Shown piece by piece: positions 33,119 through 45,800 of a stretch of DNA of 64,000 bases. The position numbers were made by a program, and so were the translations under genes. Source of the DNA: Phylloscopus collybita (Eukaryota > Chordata > Aves > Passeriformes > Phylloscopidae); the NCBI GenBank assembly GCA_027886175.1, contig JAJNNQ010000075.1, positions 81,199,001 through 81,263,000 of the forward strand, in the 5' to 3' direction. Each line of letters begins with the position of its first letter. The first letter of the stretch is position 1. Below the pieces are notes generated by a model. That model made no database searches and was not told where the DNA came from. It saw only the letters and a list, made by a program, of their open reading frames with translations.

Positions 33119-35852
33119 CAGGAAAAATATATTGGGCAAATTCTGATAGCAAACACAAGGGCACTTTGAGTTGTCACTAGTATTTAGTAAGTAAACCCTG
33201 GCTAAAGCATTTGTCTTATTCATTTCATATTATATTTTTTATATATTTTTTTTCCAGACCTGCTCAACTTGCTCAAAGTTTGGGGTATGCTTAGAGAAAC
33301 ATTACACTGAGGTTTGATTTTATGCAGAATTTAACTCTTTTCTAAGGAAAACTTCAAAACTGTGACATCTGGTGTCTTATCCCTACAGGTTTTACATTAA
33401 ATGAAGGAGAAAAATAACTGTAGGGGATACAAAAAGTTCTGGAAAAGTAAAAATAGTAATCACACTGCTATGATATCCTTTATTTTTTTTCCCCCTTAGC
33501 ATATGCCTGGTTTGTTTTCTCAGTATTGCAATAACACTTGCATCATCTTGATGCCTTCATTGTCATGATAGCAATGAGTCATAGGGAATAATTATTGGTG
33601 GAATGTCCTCTAATTCTTTATAGTCATAGCCTATAATCCTTTGCACATTCAGTATAAAATTGTACCAAAATCCCTGAATTTAACTGCCCAGCCTTGTCCT
33701 CACAAATTTCTGGAAAAAAAAAGGATAAAATAAAGGTTTTTTTACAGTTGAATCTTGTCCATTTCCTGCAACGTCTTGATTACAGGAAGTGGTTGTAAGA
33801 ACCTTGGAATATACATCACCTTATTTGCAATGGAAGTATTCCTCCCCACACAGCTGATGTCCTGTATACTAAACATAGCTGAATTGCAGTTTATACAGAA
33901 AATTTTCGTAGTTAATTAGGCTACAAGGAAATGATTTGGTGTCCTTTGTTCTTTTCCCTTTTTTTTTCCTATCTGTTAATATACAGTTATGCCAATCATT
34001 AAAACAGTGCCCCATGGATTTGTCCTGAAAAGAAATAGAACATTGAAATACTGCCTTGATGAACTTGTCCTAAAAGAAAGAAAACTCAGTAAGACAGTCA
34101 TCCTAATAAGTTGCTCAAATAGCTCCTATCTATTCAATCTTTATCAGTGCCAGAAGAAACCAGAAGTATTTTAATTTATTTTGAAGCTGTTGAACCAAAA
34201 AGATATTAGCTGTGGGGCTGTTCTTGCAAATTGCTGAGCACCTCTGGGAGACATTCTGTATTTTAAACTCTCATCATACCACTGGGAACTGAGAATGCTG
34301 AACAGAGGAGAAAAATAATGCAAAATAGCTTCTGCAAATATTTGCCCACATTTTAAATAAAATCAGTTTTACTTTGTTTCCACCTTACTCTATATTCAAG
34401 CTTGATGAGCATTGGCAGTATATTGGCAGAAGTGAAGGATAGTATTTATGCTTGCAGTACTAATATGATCATTCAGTCAGTGAGGAAGCAGAAAAATGAT
34501 ACACCCAGCTACCTAGATCTGTTGGCATAGATGATTTGCTCACAGTACCACTGGTAATAGCTCAAACTGTGCTGGATCCTTGCTAGGGACAGACCTGAGG
34601 GTTTTTTGGGTTTTTTTTGATCTATATTAAATGTTGCCTAAATGAATTCACAGAGCAAATGATCATGCAAGGGTAGTAACACAAAGAAGATAATAAGCTC
34701 TCATTTATTTATCAGTATGATTCAGTAGAGAAAGTATTTAAACTTAAAAAAACCAGATGCTTTGATTACTGCAGAATCACTGTTTTCTATCTTGCTTAAA
34801 TTTCCCAGCTTAAAAAATGAGCATTTTTCCTGTTTTCCAATAAAACTCTTTGTAATATAGAAGTATATTCCTATATATAAAAAAACATATTTTAATTCTA
34901 GATTTAGATATAAAATTTAGAAGTCTTCTGCAGCTTTGACCTGCTTGGTCAGATACACACCAGACTTTCGTGTTGGGCCTAAGGATAATATAACATGAAT
35001 AAAAAGGAAATGATAGACTGAAAAAAATAAAAGGCAAAACACCAAAAAATAAAGAAACAGAATCCCCAAAGCACCTTAGCAATGAAGGCAGTACGAAAAT
35101 TTAAATTATCAAAATACAGGAATTTTGTATTCTAATTTACTAAGAAAGTAAAATTAATTACAATAACAGGATACTGTTGAACTTTATATTCTTGATATAT
35201 TTCTAAATATCTTTCCATTGATCTACCAGAGAAAAAGAAGAAAAATCACAAATTTGCATTATTTTACAGACATAAACCATAAATACAGGTTGTTAACACA
35301 ACCTGAGAATTATTTTTCCTTTATATTTCCTGGCTTATAATTCCATTTACTATAGTTACGTTGCTCTTTATTTGTTTTGACAGAATTGATTGCATGTAAA
35401 AACCTTTTTCTGTTTTCTCCTTTACTTTTTCCTTCTCTCTTTAAACAATTGGCTAATTAAGCCAGTAAGGCCAACTCACATCTCTGCTATATTTCGCCTC
35501 TCCCTCAAATGCAGATATGACTGCAGGCTTGTCTTTTACCAAGTGGTTCCAATTCAATTAGAAATGAATCTCAGTATGCAACTTAGCAAAGTGAATAAGT
35601 ATTCTTCTAAGGAAAGTAAGAGTAGATCTGTAAAAGTAATCTAAAGAAATTTGCCCTTCCGAGATGAAGGGCTCATATTCTGCTCACTGCATGAATATCT
35701 TGTAGTTCCCTTCCTTTTCCTTCTTTCCCCCTTTTTTACCTATTTGGATTGCCTGTAGCTTGGGACACAATATTTTTCAGGAGACTCAAGAGGGAAGGAG
35801 GACTCATTCAAGCTGGAAATGGTAACCATCATTTAATCTGGACATAGCACAT

Positions 35853-35925
35853 TGGAATCAAAATGGTTTGGGCTGGAGGGGACCTTAAAGGTCAGCTAGT
35901 TCCAACCCCCTTGCCGTGTGTATGA
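35853..35925 (-). mobile_element. CR1 LINE 3' terminus, antisense, short
   Basis: The sequence GGTTTGGGCTGGAGGGGACC, then CTTAAAGGTCA and TTCCAACCCCCTTG, is the well-known CR1 3' end read backwards. Only about 70 bp is clear; whether the next 200 bp is decayed CR1 is uncertain. Confidence 0.85.
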
Positions 35926-36340
35926 TCCCTAACTAGTGCTACTTTATCCCTTTACACCGCATTTGCAAGAAAAAAATACAGCTTAACTGCAAAATTTACA
36001 CAGCTACTGTTACCTTCATTCTGGTGTCCTCCTGTCCCAGCCTACCACGTCCCCTTGTCACCTGCTAGCACTTCCAAATCTTCACCACAATCTTCACTGA
36101 GCTGAGTCTCCCTGCCAGGCAATAGTTAAATTCTCCCTCGATAACGTTCATCCCATTCAATGTTAGAAATCCCACCTTACTGTAATGGAGAATTTCCTAT
36201 GAAGCATGTACACATTTAGTGTTCTGCCTCCTGCTCCTGAAAAGTGATAAAAGGATGTTTGAGAAGATTTTCTGTGATAACACTTGGGCAAAGTTTTCTG
36301 ATCTCATTTGCTCAAGACTAAGGATGCTAGTCTTCCAAGT

Positions 36341-36406
36341 CTATTATACTATAGACTCATTACTATACTATACATACTATACATCTATATACTATACACT
36401 CATTAC
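36341..36406. repeat. ACTAT-type imperfect microsatellite
   Basis: Imperfect TATACTA/CATACTA units lie between two copies of ACTCATTAC (about 36355 and 36397). Confidence 0.85.
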
Positions 36407-37023
36407 CTGCTGGCATATAGTAAGGAACTATTAGTAACCACACAGCAGCTTTAGTTTCAAGGTTACCAAATAAACAGATTTCTTAAGTAGATAGAGAACA
36501 AATAAACAGTATCTTTACTTCAGCTTTGGGGCCTACACAAAGTATTTGATCACTTTTCAAAAGACAAGAGTCTCACCTGAGTTGATGTCCTCAGTCTTTA
36601 ATGAAAAAAGCAAAAATTGAAATGGTGGACTGATATTTATTGTAAAATGTTAGCATTACTTATTTTGGTGGTCAAACTTGAGGAGGCTATGCATAAGATA
36701 ACAAAATACCCAAAATATTACATTTGTAGAACCTGTGACCAGCTTGTGCCTTTCAAGTGATTGTTAACATTCTTCATTTGCATTGCAGTAATACTGAAGA
36801 GTCCAATGGCAGGTCTAGAACCCTAATTCTGGATCTTGTAGAGATGACAAAACAAAACAAAAAAAAGAGGCAGTCCTGGTAGATAAAAGTTGAAAGAGTT
36901 GAAGATGCTGTTGCACCTTTCCATTTGCCTTTATGTAAAATGGGTTGACAAGACTGAAATTAATACAATTGTTCTCTTTTATTATGAAAATAAGAAAATG
37001 CAGGCTTGAAAATCACAGTGATG

Positions 37024-37065
37024 AAGGTCAGAGTGAACATGTCTTTTTGTGTTCACTCTGACCTT
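37024..37065. repeat. Perfect hairpin, 16-bp arms, 10-base loop
   Basis: AAGGTCAGAGTGAACA (37024-37039) is the exact reverse complement of 37050-37065. Two further G-U pairs could extend the stem in RNA. Each arm includes an AGGTCA nuclear-receptor half-site motif. The stem is shorter than a normal microRNA precursor (about 30 bp), so no RNA gene is called. Confidence 0.95.
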
Positions 37066-38159
37066 ACCATGCACCTTACCATTCCCCTCCCGTGTCTTGG
37101 CCTTGGTGAAATAAATCTGATATGCAACTTTCCATCTTCTCAAAAACATTTAATGGGTGGAATTTAACAGTGATTATCCAGGTTAGCACCTGGGAAACAT
37201 AGCTTGGAGGCAAAAATTAGGAAGAACTGCCTGAAGTTCACCACTCAAGTCTGTAGAGAGTACAATGCACAGGAGGGAAAACCTACCGAGCAATTTTAAG
37301 TGTTATTTTTCAAGTTCATTAATAAATGTAGAGAATTTTAAAAAGGGAATTATGCTTCCTGAAGTCCTGAGGGATTTTACTACCAACTGTCTGAAAATTA
37401 TCATTTTTATAGATAAGCCAATTAAAGGGAAATAAGGCTTTTGCATCATACTGTGAGTACTAAACAGGGAATTGAAAAGAATCGGTTTCTGCTTAATAAT
37501 TTAATAAGATTTTGTGTTTTGTATTCTCACAATGGGCAGTAGAAGTGCAAAACCTTTTCTATAATTTCAATTAGAAGTGAGTTATTTATTGATATAGGTT
37601 ATGTGAGGACAGGGTTATTTATTGCTGTGTGTAGTTTTCCAATAACAACTGTTTTGGGTTGAAGAGAAAAGGACTCTGAAATGGTGATTCATAGTTCTGC
37701 ATAAAGGTGATAAGGAGGGAACCCAAATTCAGTCCTTCAGTTATTGGCCAAGTCCTACTGGCTCTGAAAAGTGCAAAAGCTCTTATTTTTTCTCAACAGG
37801 CTTTGGATCTGCCTGTTAACTGTCCCTCTCTTGCTCAGGCTGGAAGTGGACTTATGATAAAGGTGTCACCTGACATTTTAGTCTTTGCAAAGGGAGAATC
37901 CTGAGTTACCTTGTTAGTCCAAAATAAATTGCACTTGGGTCTTCAGAAAGTTTCATACTAAGAGTGCTCAGCTAAAGTCCATTCCTTCAATTAAGCTCTG
38001 ACTGTGAACACAGAGTGCTTTGCTGCACATAAGCACATAATTTAGATTTACAGTAAAGCACCCAAGAAAAATAAACTGCTATGAACAGAGAAGGAGAGAA
38101 AAAAGAGACACAGACAGAGGCAGAGGTACTGCTCTGGGTTGTTTAGTATGCACACAGAT

Positions 38160-38735
38160 GTTGCCAGCCAGTCAAGGGAGGTGATTGTCCTGCTCTGCCT
38201 TGTACTGATGTGGCCTCAGCTTGAATATTGTGGGCAGTTTTGGGCACCACAATATGAAAATGACATTAAGCTATTAGAGCATGTCCAAAAGAGGGCCGTG
38301 ACAATGCTGACAGAGGGTAAGGTCCAGAGGGGAAGGATTATGAGGATTGGCTGAGGTCACTTGGTTTGTTCAGCCAAGACTCAGGGGAGACCTCATTGTG
38401 GTCTTCAGCATCCTCGTGAGGGCAAGATGAGGGGCAGGTACCAATCTCTTCACTTTCATGACCAGTGACAAGACCCAAGGGAATGGCCTGAAGCTGAGTC
38501 AGGGGAGGTTTAGGTTGAATACTGGGGAAAGATTCTTCACCCAGAGAGTGGCTGAGCACTGAAACAGGCTCCTCAAGGAAGTGGTTACCACCCCATGCAT
38601 GACCTCATTCAGGAAGCATTTGGACAAAGCTCTCAGGTACACATGTGATTCTTGGGGTGTCCTGTGCAGGGCCAGGAGTTGGATTTGATAATCCTGATGG
38701 GCCTCTTCCAACTCATCATATTCTGTGATTCTATG
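38160..38735 (+). mobile_element. CR1 LINE 3' fragment, sense
   Basis: The 5' part still encodes the CR1 reverse-transcriptase C-terminal signature: Leu-Glu-Tyr-Cys, then a QFWAP-type motif and a VQKRA motif (frame at 38139-38354). The 3' untranslated part ends with TCATATTCTGTGATTCTATG, the CR1 octamer tail. The frame is broken after the VQKRA motif. It is a 5'-truncated dead copy, fairly well preserved. Confidence 0.93.
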
Positions 38736-39032
38736 TATATGCCCCTGTATGCATACCCAGACACCTGGGAAATGTTTTTTCTGAACATACCTAGGTTAGT
38801 TTTTAATGCACAAGATAGAAGAGGTTTCTATGAGTCTTTGTTCATGAATGCAGCTAGTCAAAGTATCTTTGTGTGAAACTGGCTTTTTTTCCTTTTTCAC
38901 AGAAATGAGGTTTTGAATAAAAAGAATGTTTAAATGAAAAAGTTTTAAGCCTTCAAAAAAACCCAACCAAATAATCAACAGATTTTGAGTTTTCATCATT
39001 TTCTTATATAACTGGTCTCAAACCCAGTTTAA

Positions 39033-39057
39033 AAGAGAGAGAGAGAGAAAGAGAAAG
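39033..39057. repeat. (GA)n microsatellite
   Basis: An A/G-only run of about 25 bp, mostly GA units. Confidence 0.9.
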
Positions 39058-39073
39058 TCCTACAGAAAAAAAT

Positions 39074-39107
39074 ATTTTATTTTTCAATAAATTTTATTTT
39101 TCAATAA
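39074..39107. repeat. Perfect 17-bp tandem duplication
   Basis: ATTTTATTTTTCAATAA occurs twice head to tail (39074-39090, 39091-39107). It creates two AATAA motifs; a simple recent duplication. Confidence 0.95.
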
Positions 39108-39417
39108 ATTCTACAAGGGATGCATGAGCAGGTAAACTATAGACAAATTCAGCTTTTTAAAGTAGGTTGGAGATTATGTGCATGTTGTTCTACTTCCACA
39201 ACATGGTACCAATTCAAGGCTTCACAGGACCATAAGCCAATTTACTTGGTCCTCATTTTTAGAATGACAGCAGAGCAAGATCTAGGAAAGGAAGCTGGAG
39301 GAAGAAAGAGCAAAGAAAGAGCATGTCCCTCTGTTCCTCCTCTCTATACATCTCCTGGTTTCTCAATTGATCTGATTATTCTGCTCTGCCACAAGCATGA
39401 CAGCAGTGTTTCTTCTG

Positions 39418-39452
39418 AAAAAAAAAAAAAAAAAAAAAAAAAAGAGAGAGGG
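39418..39452. repeat. A26 followed by (GA)n
   Basis: 26 A at 39418-39443, then GAGAGAGGGGAGA-type purines. The Lys-rich frame over it is compositional. Confidence 0.95.
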
Positions 39453-41010
39453 GAGAAAGAGGCAAGTCTAGATTTAAAAAATGGAAAAACCTCAGAGGAA
39501 AGAGAAAGCAGAAAAAGGGGAGTGGGGCTAATGAGCTCATGCGAACTTCTAAAGAATCCTTCTTAACCCTCTGAAATAATTTCAGTAATTGCTTTTTGTG
39601 AAGGGAGAAGTAGAAAATTGTTTTCTGTTTTCCACTGTTCAGGCAAGAGATAGTGATGAGCCAACTGAAAAATACATTCTGCTCAAACAATTACACTTGC
39701 CTTCTAGACAGCCAGATAATGCAGTTGCAATTTCTTGTGTGTTCTGGGAAGTCTTTGAGCATAAACTGATGCTTAGTTTGCCTTGGCAGACAGGCTGGCC
39801 CTTAATACGCACCTTTGAATTCTGCTGGGCAGAGTAGCACAGAAAACATACTCGGGGCCACATAAGCTAAGCATCTTCAAACCTTCTTCTGACAGTCTTG
39901 TGGATGGGAGAAAAGATCTTGTTTTTGGTCCTGAGTAAAAGGATCTTATGTTATTTACCAGCTAATATGGTTCAGTGCAATACTCTTTTTGCTTTCTCTT
40001 TTTTCTACATACACTGGAGAAATGAAGACTGTAATCAGACTTCCAGGAAAGGAACACAATAAAGCATCCTTACACTAATATATACTACTTGGTGTAAAGT
40101 ATAATAGAGAAAACCCCTGGCATAGTCCTATCTTATCTTACATACTGCCATCCTATAATTCTGCACATATGTTTTTTTATCATAACATGGAATTGTACTG
40201 CTCACAAATGTACTGTTCTGATAATTTATATCATAGCTGTATGTCTGTGTGTGCACACACATGTGAAAACGTGTGTGCACGTGTCTACAAACACTTTCAT
40301 TCCTTGGACTCTGTTTTGGATTTAGTTTGATGTTCCTTGTCTCTTCCTGTGGCAGATCTGCACTCTCTGCATGCAAGGAAGCAATCATAATAATGATTGA
40401 CCTGACTGTCATGCTTGAACTGCTCCTGACAAAAGCCTGGGTTGAAGGAAGAGGATGTGAAGCTGTTAATCTATAACAGCAGAAACTGTATATAGGAAGA
40501 GCTAAGTTGACTTGAGATGGCAATAAAGTTAAGAGTGGAAAAAACACAGGATGGTAGGTGGGCATTAAACCTGAAGCCAGTGGTTTATCATGAGATTTTA
40601 GCATTGTTTTAATCAGTCAAAGAGTGAGACTACTTTTTTGTCACCTAATGATCCTTTCAATAAAGCCAGAGTACAACTGAGTGGGGAATATGGCTGTCGC
40701 ATGTAATTCTCCTGAATGAGAAAGGTAGGCTTAAGAGTGCCGTGTAAAGTTGGATTTTACTCTTTCTTCTCCTTTGACTGTGAGGTATTTTCAACTGGTG
40801 CTCTGAAGATGAATATTTGGTTGTCACAATCTTGCTGTCAGGAAGCATGGGAGGGACAGGGTGGTGATAGTTTTTGCACCATATGGTTATGCCTTTTCCA
40901 GCACAATTATACAGGGGCTGAATGTAGATACTGGTGGTACACAGCTTTACACTGAAGCTCATATTTTTTGGTTTTAAACCATTATGCTTGTTTCTATTCT
41001 CTGTTTCTTT

Positions 41011-41013
<3 letters not shown>
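39453..41013. other. Stretch without a recognised gene; 16-bp palindrome at 40246-40261
   Basis: TGTGTGTGCACACACA at 40246-40261 is a perfect palindrome inside a longer TG/CA/CG alternating stretch reaching about 40283. The 158-codon minus-strand frame at 40128-40604, the longest one outside repeats, has no recognised domain. Confidence 0.55.

Positions 41014-41054
<41 letters not shown>
41014..41054. repeat. T41 homopolymer
   Basis: An uninterrupted run of 41 T. No TTTATT or TTTAAT (reverse poly(A) signal) lies just right of it, so a minus-strand retrocopy tail is not supported. Confidence 0.95.
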
Positions 41055-41055
<1 letters not shown>

Positions 41056-41953
41056 GAGACAGCTTCATTCAGAGTAATGGAGCACTGGGTATTAAATGAG
41101 GGTGCCTGTAGTCCAATGAACTCAGTATGCTGCTCATCTTGTTGCTATACTTAATCTAAATAACCTTTTTTATGCTCTGCAGGAATGGCATTTTCAAAAG
41201 GCTATATAGTGGTAAATGAGTGTATATGTCAGTAAGGATTTGCTAGACAAATCAAATCTTCCTGACAAGTACATTTATTCATTGCTATTTACTACACACT
41301 CCAGTTTGAAGGACAATTTTTGTGATCGGATCATTAACATTTAGTGTCATTTTGGCAACATTTCCCAACTTTTCTCTTTCCCTTCTCTCTTGCCTGTTGT
41401 GTGCTTAGCAGCCTCTGCCTAACAGAAGTTAGCTTTACAAGGATTATATCACCAATATGTTAAACAGATTTTTTTCTCCCGACTAGCTGGTTTATTGCAC
41501 AGAAGGCGCCTAAGTGCTAAAGTACATTTTAAATACAAGGTTTCTAAGTGCAACATTAGGAATCTGCTACAGTTACAGCCCTGATAACAAGCAGAGATTT
41601 TCTTAAAAGATCACAGCTTCTTGACAGGCATATATACATGTTAATTTTATTCAGGCCAGACCTTCAGTAGATATAAATCAATACATTGATCTCAAACTGA
41701 AGGCTAGTCTGTGACATTGAAAAATATCATGCAATAATGTGAAACCTCAATGTATTTTGCTCTTTTATTTTTTTTTATTGTGTCTTCATTTGAATGAAAT
41801 CAATTTCAGTAAACTTTTACTTAGCAAAAATTAAATGAGAAAAACATGGAGTTTTCCTGTTTGGAAGAATTTGTCCTTTATCTCATCAAGTGTTACACGG
41901 AAGAAGTGCTGATGTGCACAATTCCTGGAAACTGTGGGAAGCAAGACCCAGGG

Positions 41954-42068
41954 AAACAAAAAAACCAAAAAACGAAAAACAAAAAACAAACAAACAAAAT
42001 AAAAAAAAAAAAAAAAAAAAAAACAAACAAAAAAAAAAAAAAAAAAAACAAAAAAAAAAAAACCACAA
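41954..42068. repeat. A-rich / CAAA low-complexity tract
   Basis: About 115 bp of A with scattered C, including (CAAA)n and several A runs above 15. The Lys-rich and, on the other strand, Phe-rich frames are compositional. Confidence 0.95.
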
Positions 42069-42453
42069 CCTGTGCTCAGGCAGATGGGATGTCAGAAGAG
42101 AATCACCAAGATCAGACCTGGGAAGAATACAGCTTTCTTCACCAACAAGGCAGGGCGTAACAGAATTACCTCTGAGTTTGAGTACTTTTACCAACCCAGA
42201 AAAATATCCTGTCCCTTGGGTATTCCCCAGCTAAAAGCTTCATATAACAAAGCTCACAGGTTATTTTCAAACTGAAACCTTCCCATAACAGTGTTCACAA
42301 AACTGTGCAAATAGCCAAAGAAGCCTCCAATAGTCAAAATTGTATCAGAAATTTCTTTCACTTTGGAGGATGGTATCTGGCATCCCACTGAAAGTTCAAG
42401 GTATCTGTTTAAATCCAGTCACAATGTTTTTGAGTGACAAAAATAAGAAAGGA

Positions 42454-42528
42454 GTACCTCAATTGTTTGCAAAATAAGTGGTGGGTTTGCAAAATGTACC
42501 TCAATTGTTTGCAAAATAAGTGGTGGGT
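42454..42528. repeat. 33-bp direct repeat with 42-bp period
   Basis: A 33-bp sequence starting GTACCTCAATTGTTTGCAAA occurs identically at 42454-42486 and 42496-42528, nine bases apart. The spacer (TTGCAAAAT) resembles part of the unit. Confidence 0.95.
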
Positions 42529-42847
42529 CACCAGGACTTCGCTGAGGATTGAATCACTCAAAGATAAATTTTGCTATCTTGAAAATGCACCATTAGATTA
42601 CTAGAAACACTCTTAACACAGCAGGCATCCAAATACCAGACTGCATCCACTGCTGTTTCATTCTCACCAGGCCTAACTGGGAAATAATGGAGCATCAAGC
42701 ACAAAGACAAAAATTTAAGAGGAAGGAAAGAAATGAAGAAATTATGAACTTTCATGTAAACTGCCACTTTTTTAATAATATTGTGGTTGCCTACTGCCAT
42801 TGCTGTTAAAACATTAAAAAAAAAATTAATTTAATGTATTTTTTTTA

Positions 42848-42850
<3 letters not shown>

Positions 42851-42882
<32 letters not shown>

Positions 42883-42889
42883 TTTCTCT
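42851..42889. repeat. T39 homopolymer
   Basis: 39 T in a row, just after a shorter T-rich run at 42838-42846. Confidence 0.95.
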
Positions 42890-45800
42890 AAGAGTTAAGA
42901 AGAAAACCCAAACACTGACATTACAGGTAAGATATCTCTACGCAGTGTAACATAGTTCCCCAACCAGCACCAAACCCACCTGCTCACCTGGATGGCTGTA
43001 AATAAGGAAAGAGCTTGGATTCACAGGCAGACTAACCCACCTGTTCTCTGCAGGTGAGCTATGGAGAGCCCCTAGGAAACTGGGTGCCCTCACTGCAGCC
43101 AGCATGAGCCTGAGTCTCTGGTCACTGGAAATTACTTGCAAGACAATATATCTGCTTGAAAAATTGGTTGTAACTGTGCTGTTACTGAGAAACATTTTAA
43201 TTGTGACAAACTGCCACATTCCACTGGAAAAGGAAAAGTTTCAGCCACTGAATTTCTTACTGATTCTCATTAGAGCAGTTTGGATTTCATATTTCCAGCT
43301 GAGTTTATAAGCAGGTCTGTTAGGAAGATCATCTTGCATTTGGTAGATCTGGTTTAGAGTCAGGCAGAACAGGTACACAACAAATCGTTGGCTGTTTTTC
43401 AGTTTCCTTCCCTAAAATCTCATTTTGAAAGTGAAAACTTTTGTTCCATTATCCTGAAGTATTCCCCAAAAGTTATTAGCTTTTTTTTTTTAATAAGCCA
43501 CTTTTGCTGCTGCGCTTTGCAATGCTGTCAACTCCCTCTCTCCCTCAGATTAACCCAATAACAATACACATGTGGTACTGTGAGTAATGTTGCTGTAAAT
43601 ACATCAGTCAGACATTCATAAAGGAGGAAATGTGATAACTGAGCAGGTCAAGAAAGCAAATGCTGGATGCTAACCTAATTTACAGAGTGTAAAATATCAC
43701 CAATGAAATCTACAGAGCTACATGGGTTTAAACCAAAGGTAAATAGGAACTCCCCCATAGAATGCAAAAAACCTGTCCAAGATAACACAATATTATATAA
43801 CAAAATTTAACATAATATTCCAAATGAAAACTTACACATGTATCATCTGGTAAAATTCTTCTTAAAATTAGTTTACCTCAGTGAGGGCATTCATCCTTCG
43901 TGTTGTCTTTCAGTCCTTATATTCTCTGTTTAAGAGTACACTCTGCAAAGACAAATGTGAGTAATTTGTGCTGGATAAGGCTCACAAAAGAGATGCTATT
44001 TCACCCTTCACCCATAAGCACTGGAATGTGTCATCAGAACATAGTCCTTACCAAGCTGTTGCCTCTTGATTTCTCAGTGTTAGAATTCCAGTAATCCCAG
44101 GTAAGCTGGCTTCTTTTTTTCTTGGATCCAAGTTATTTTCTCTGAACCAGAAAGGGATTTACTGCGGAGCTTTTTAGAAACAAACAAGCATAACATGTTG
44201 GCAGACACATACACAAAAGATTCATCTATATTGCATCTAGAGTGGTGCCTGGAAATTCAGTATGAATCCATCTTCATAATCTTTAGCTAGCCACATTTAT
44301 GCATGGACAGACAAATATGTCTGCAGGTCTGATCTTTCTTTCTAGGTTCACACATAATATAAATAACGTTTAGAACTATACCACACACTGGGGTTTTATT
44401 GTGGTTTCTTTTTATCACTCCATAACAGGACAAAAATTCTAACATGAAAGCAGAAAGAAGCTAAAAATATATCAGTGCTTTTAGGTCTTACCTCGCTCAC
44501 CTTATCTTGGATGTGTGCAGGATGTGGGCTATGTCATTTCTATTTAAAAGGCAAAAAGGATGGATTCAGGGGCCACCTGCCTTCATAAGGTTGCGGTTTG
44601 CTCCACTGAAGAGGGGAAGAAAAAGAGAGGAGATAACATTTAGGGGAAAAAAACCTACAAGCAAACTATCTTTAACTACTCAACTACTCAAGGATATTAT
44701 TATCTCACTTCCATTTCATGTTTCATGGGCTGTGGCATCGTGCAGTTCCACAGATCTTGGAAACCAGAGAGATGCAGGATCTGTTGTACTCGCTTGGTTC
44801 AAGGCAGTTGCTATTTACCATCAGGGCAGGCATCTGCTGTATCCAAGCAAGGTCTTCACACATTATTTTAGATCTGTTTCACTTTCCCTGTTTCCACCAC
44901 CATCAGGTTCCTTGTTAAGTCAAAGCCTGCAAGAAGATTAAAAAGGGATGCAAAATGCACTTTAGCCAAAAACGTGGGATCTCATGATGCATCTTAACTT
45001 GGTGGGCTGGAGGACTATTCATGAAAGCAAAACTGTTCCCTGGAAGTTTTCCTGAATCAAAAATGGCAAGTGACAATAATGAAAACTGCAGATTGGAAAA
45101 TTAAGTTGCCCAGCTTGACAATTAGTATTTTATAAGATAAGATTTTATAAGGTTTTAAGTAATAGGGTGGAAAGTTTGGGGAGAAGGGACACAGATGATT
45201 GATCTTCTAAACAAAGTTCCAGAGGCAACAAGCTGATCCAAAGAGCAATTATCCTGCAAAGACATGTCTACCCAAGAGCTAATCAAAGCTCTATCTCTTT
45301 TTTCCCCACTGTTTCTCTCACAGTTTCTGTCTCTTACAGTTTCATTTTACTTTCTCCTTTAGAAAACACATGACAGCAAAATATCCAGCTGCTTATGGAA
45401 AATTCAATAGCTTTTGTGATTTAAATCAATATGATTTAACAGGTGGTTGTTTTGCTATTCACATTAAAAAAAAAAAAAAAAACACTGCATTTATAATTCT
45501 GCCATAATATAGTTTTCTTCACATTCACAGCCTTTGACAACCTTTGCTCACTCACCAACCTCCCTCACATTTCTGGTAGTACCAGATCCTGATAATCCTC
45601 TCCCACCCATACTTAAGTTTCTTGGCTTACCCTAGACAGCTGTTGAATCAGCTTTTCATGTCCTACATCATTACTATATGAGGTATTTGTGGATGTTGTA
45701 ATTGTTGACAAAACCACTGGTTTAAGACTCTAAAAAAGCTCTTAGTGTTTAGTCAAGCCTTACCCTTCTGGCAATATTTAAAGATTGACCTAACAAGAAG

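Larger units (their letters stand above)
31190..35852. other. AT-rich stretch without a recognised gene outside the exon candidate
   Basis: Apart from the possible terminal exon and the promoter-like cluster at 33025-33118, I see no feature. The 100-codon frame at 32076-32378 overlaps the possible terminal exon in another frame and is not recognised. Confidence 0.5.

Noticed and set aside
37024..37065. MicroRNA precursor
   Set aside because: The stem is about 16-18 bp, far shorter than a normal precursor, and perfectly paired.
37800..37904. Open segment after TTATTTTTTCTCAACAG
   Set aside because: Its phase does not fit the 29.5-31 kb candidates and it ends in a stop without a poly(A) signal close by.
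38139..38354. Frame with reverse-transcriptase-like residues
   Set aside because: Real similarity, but it belongs to the CR1 fragment and is truncated; not a host gene.
39642..39765. Open segment after a pyrimidine-rich CAG, open in two frames
   Set aside because: Two open frames at once, no clear donor and no recognised protein.
40128..40604. 158-codon minus-strand frame
   Set aside because: Longest non-repeat frame on that strand, but no recognisable domain, signal or splice context, and part of it translates a TG/CA tract.
44507..44941. 144-codon + strand frame
   Set aside because: No family resemblance; an overlapping second frame is also open, indicating composition.
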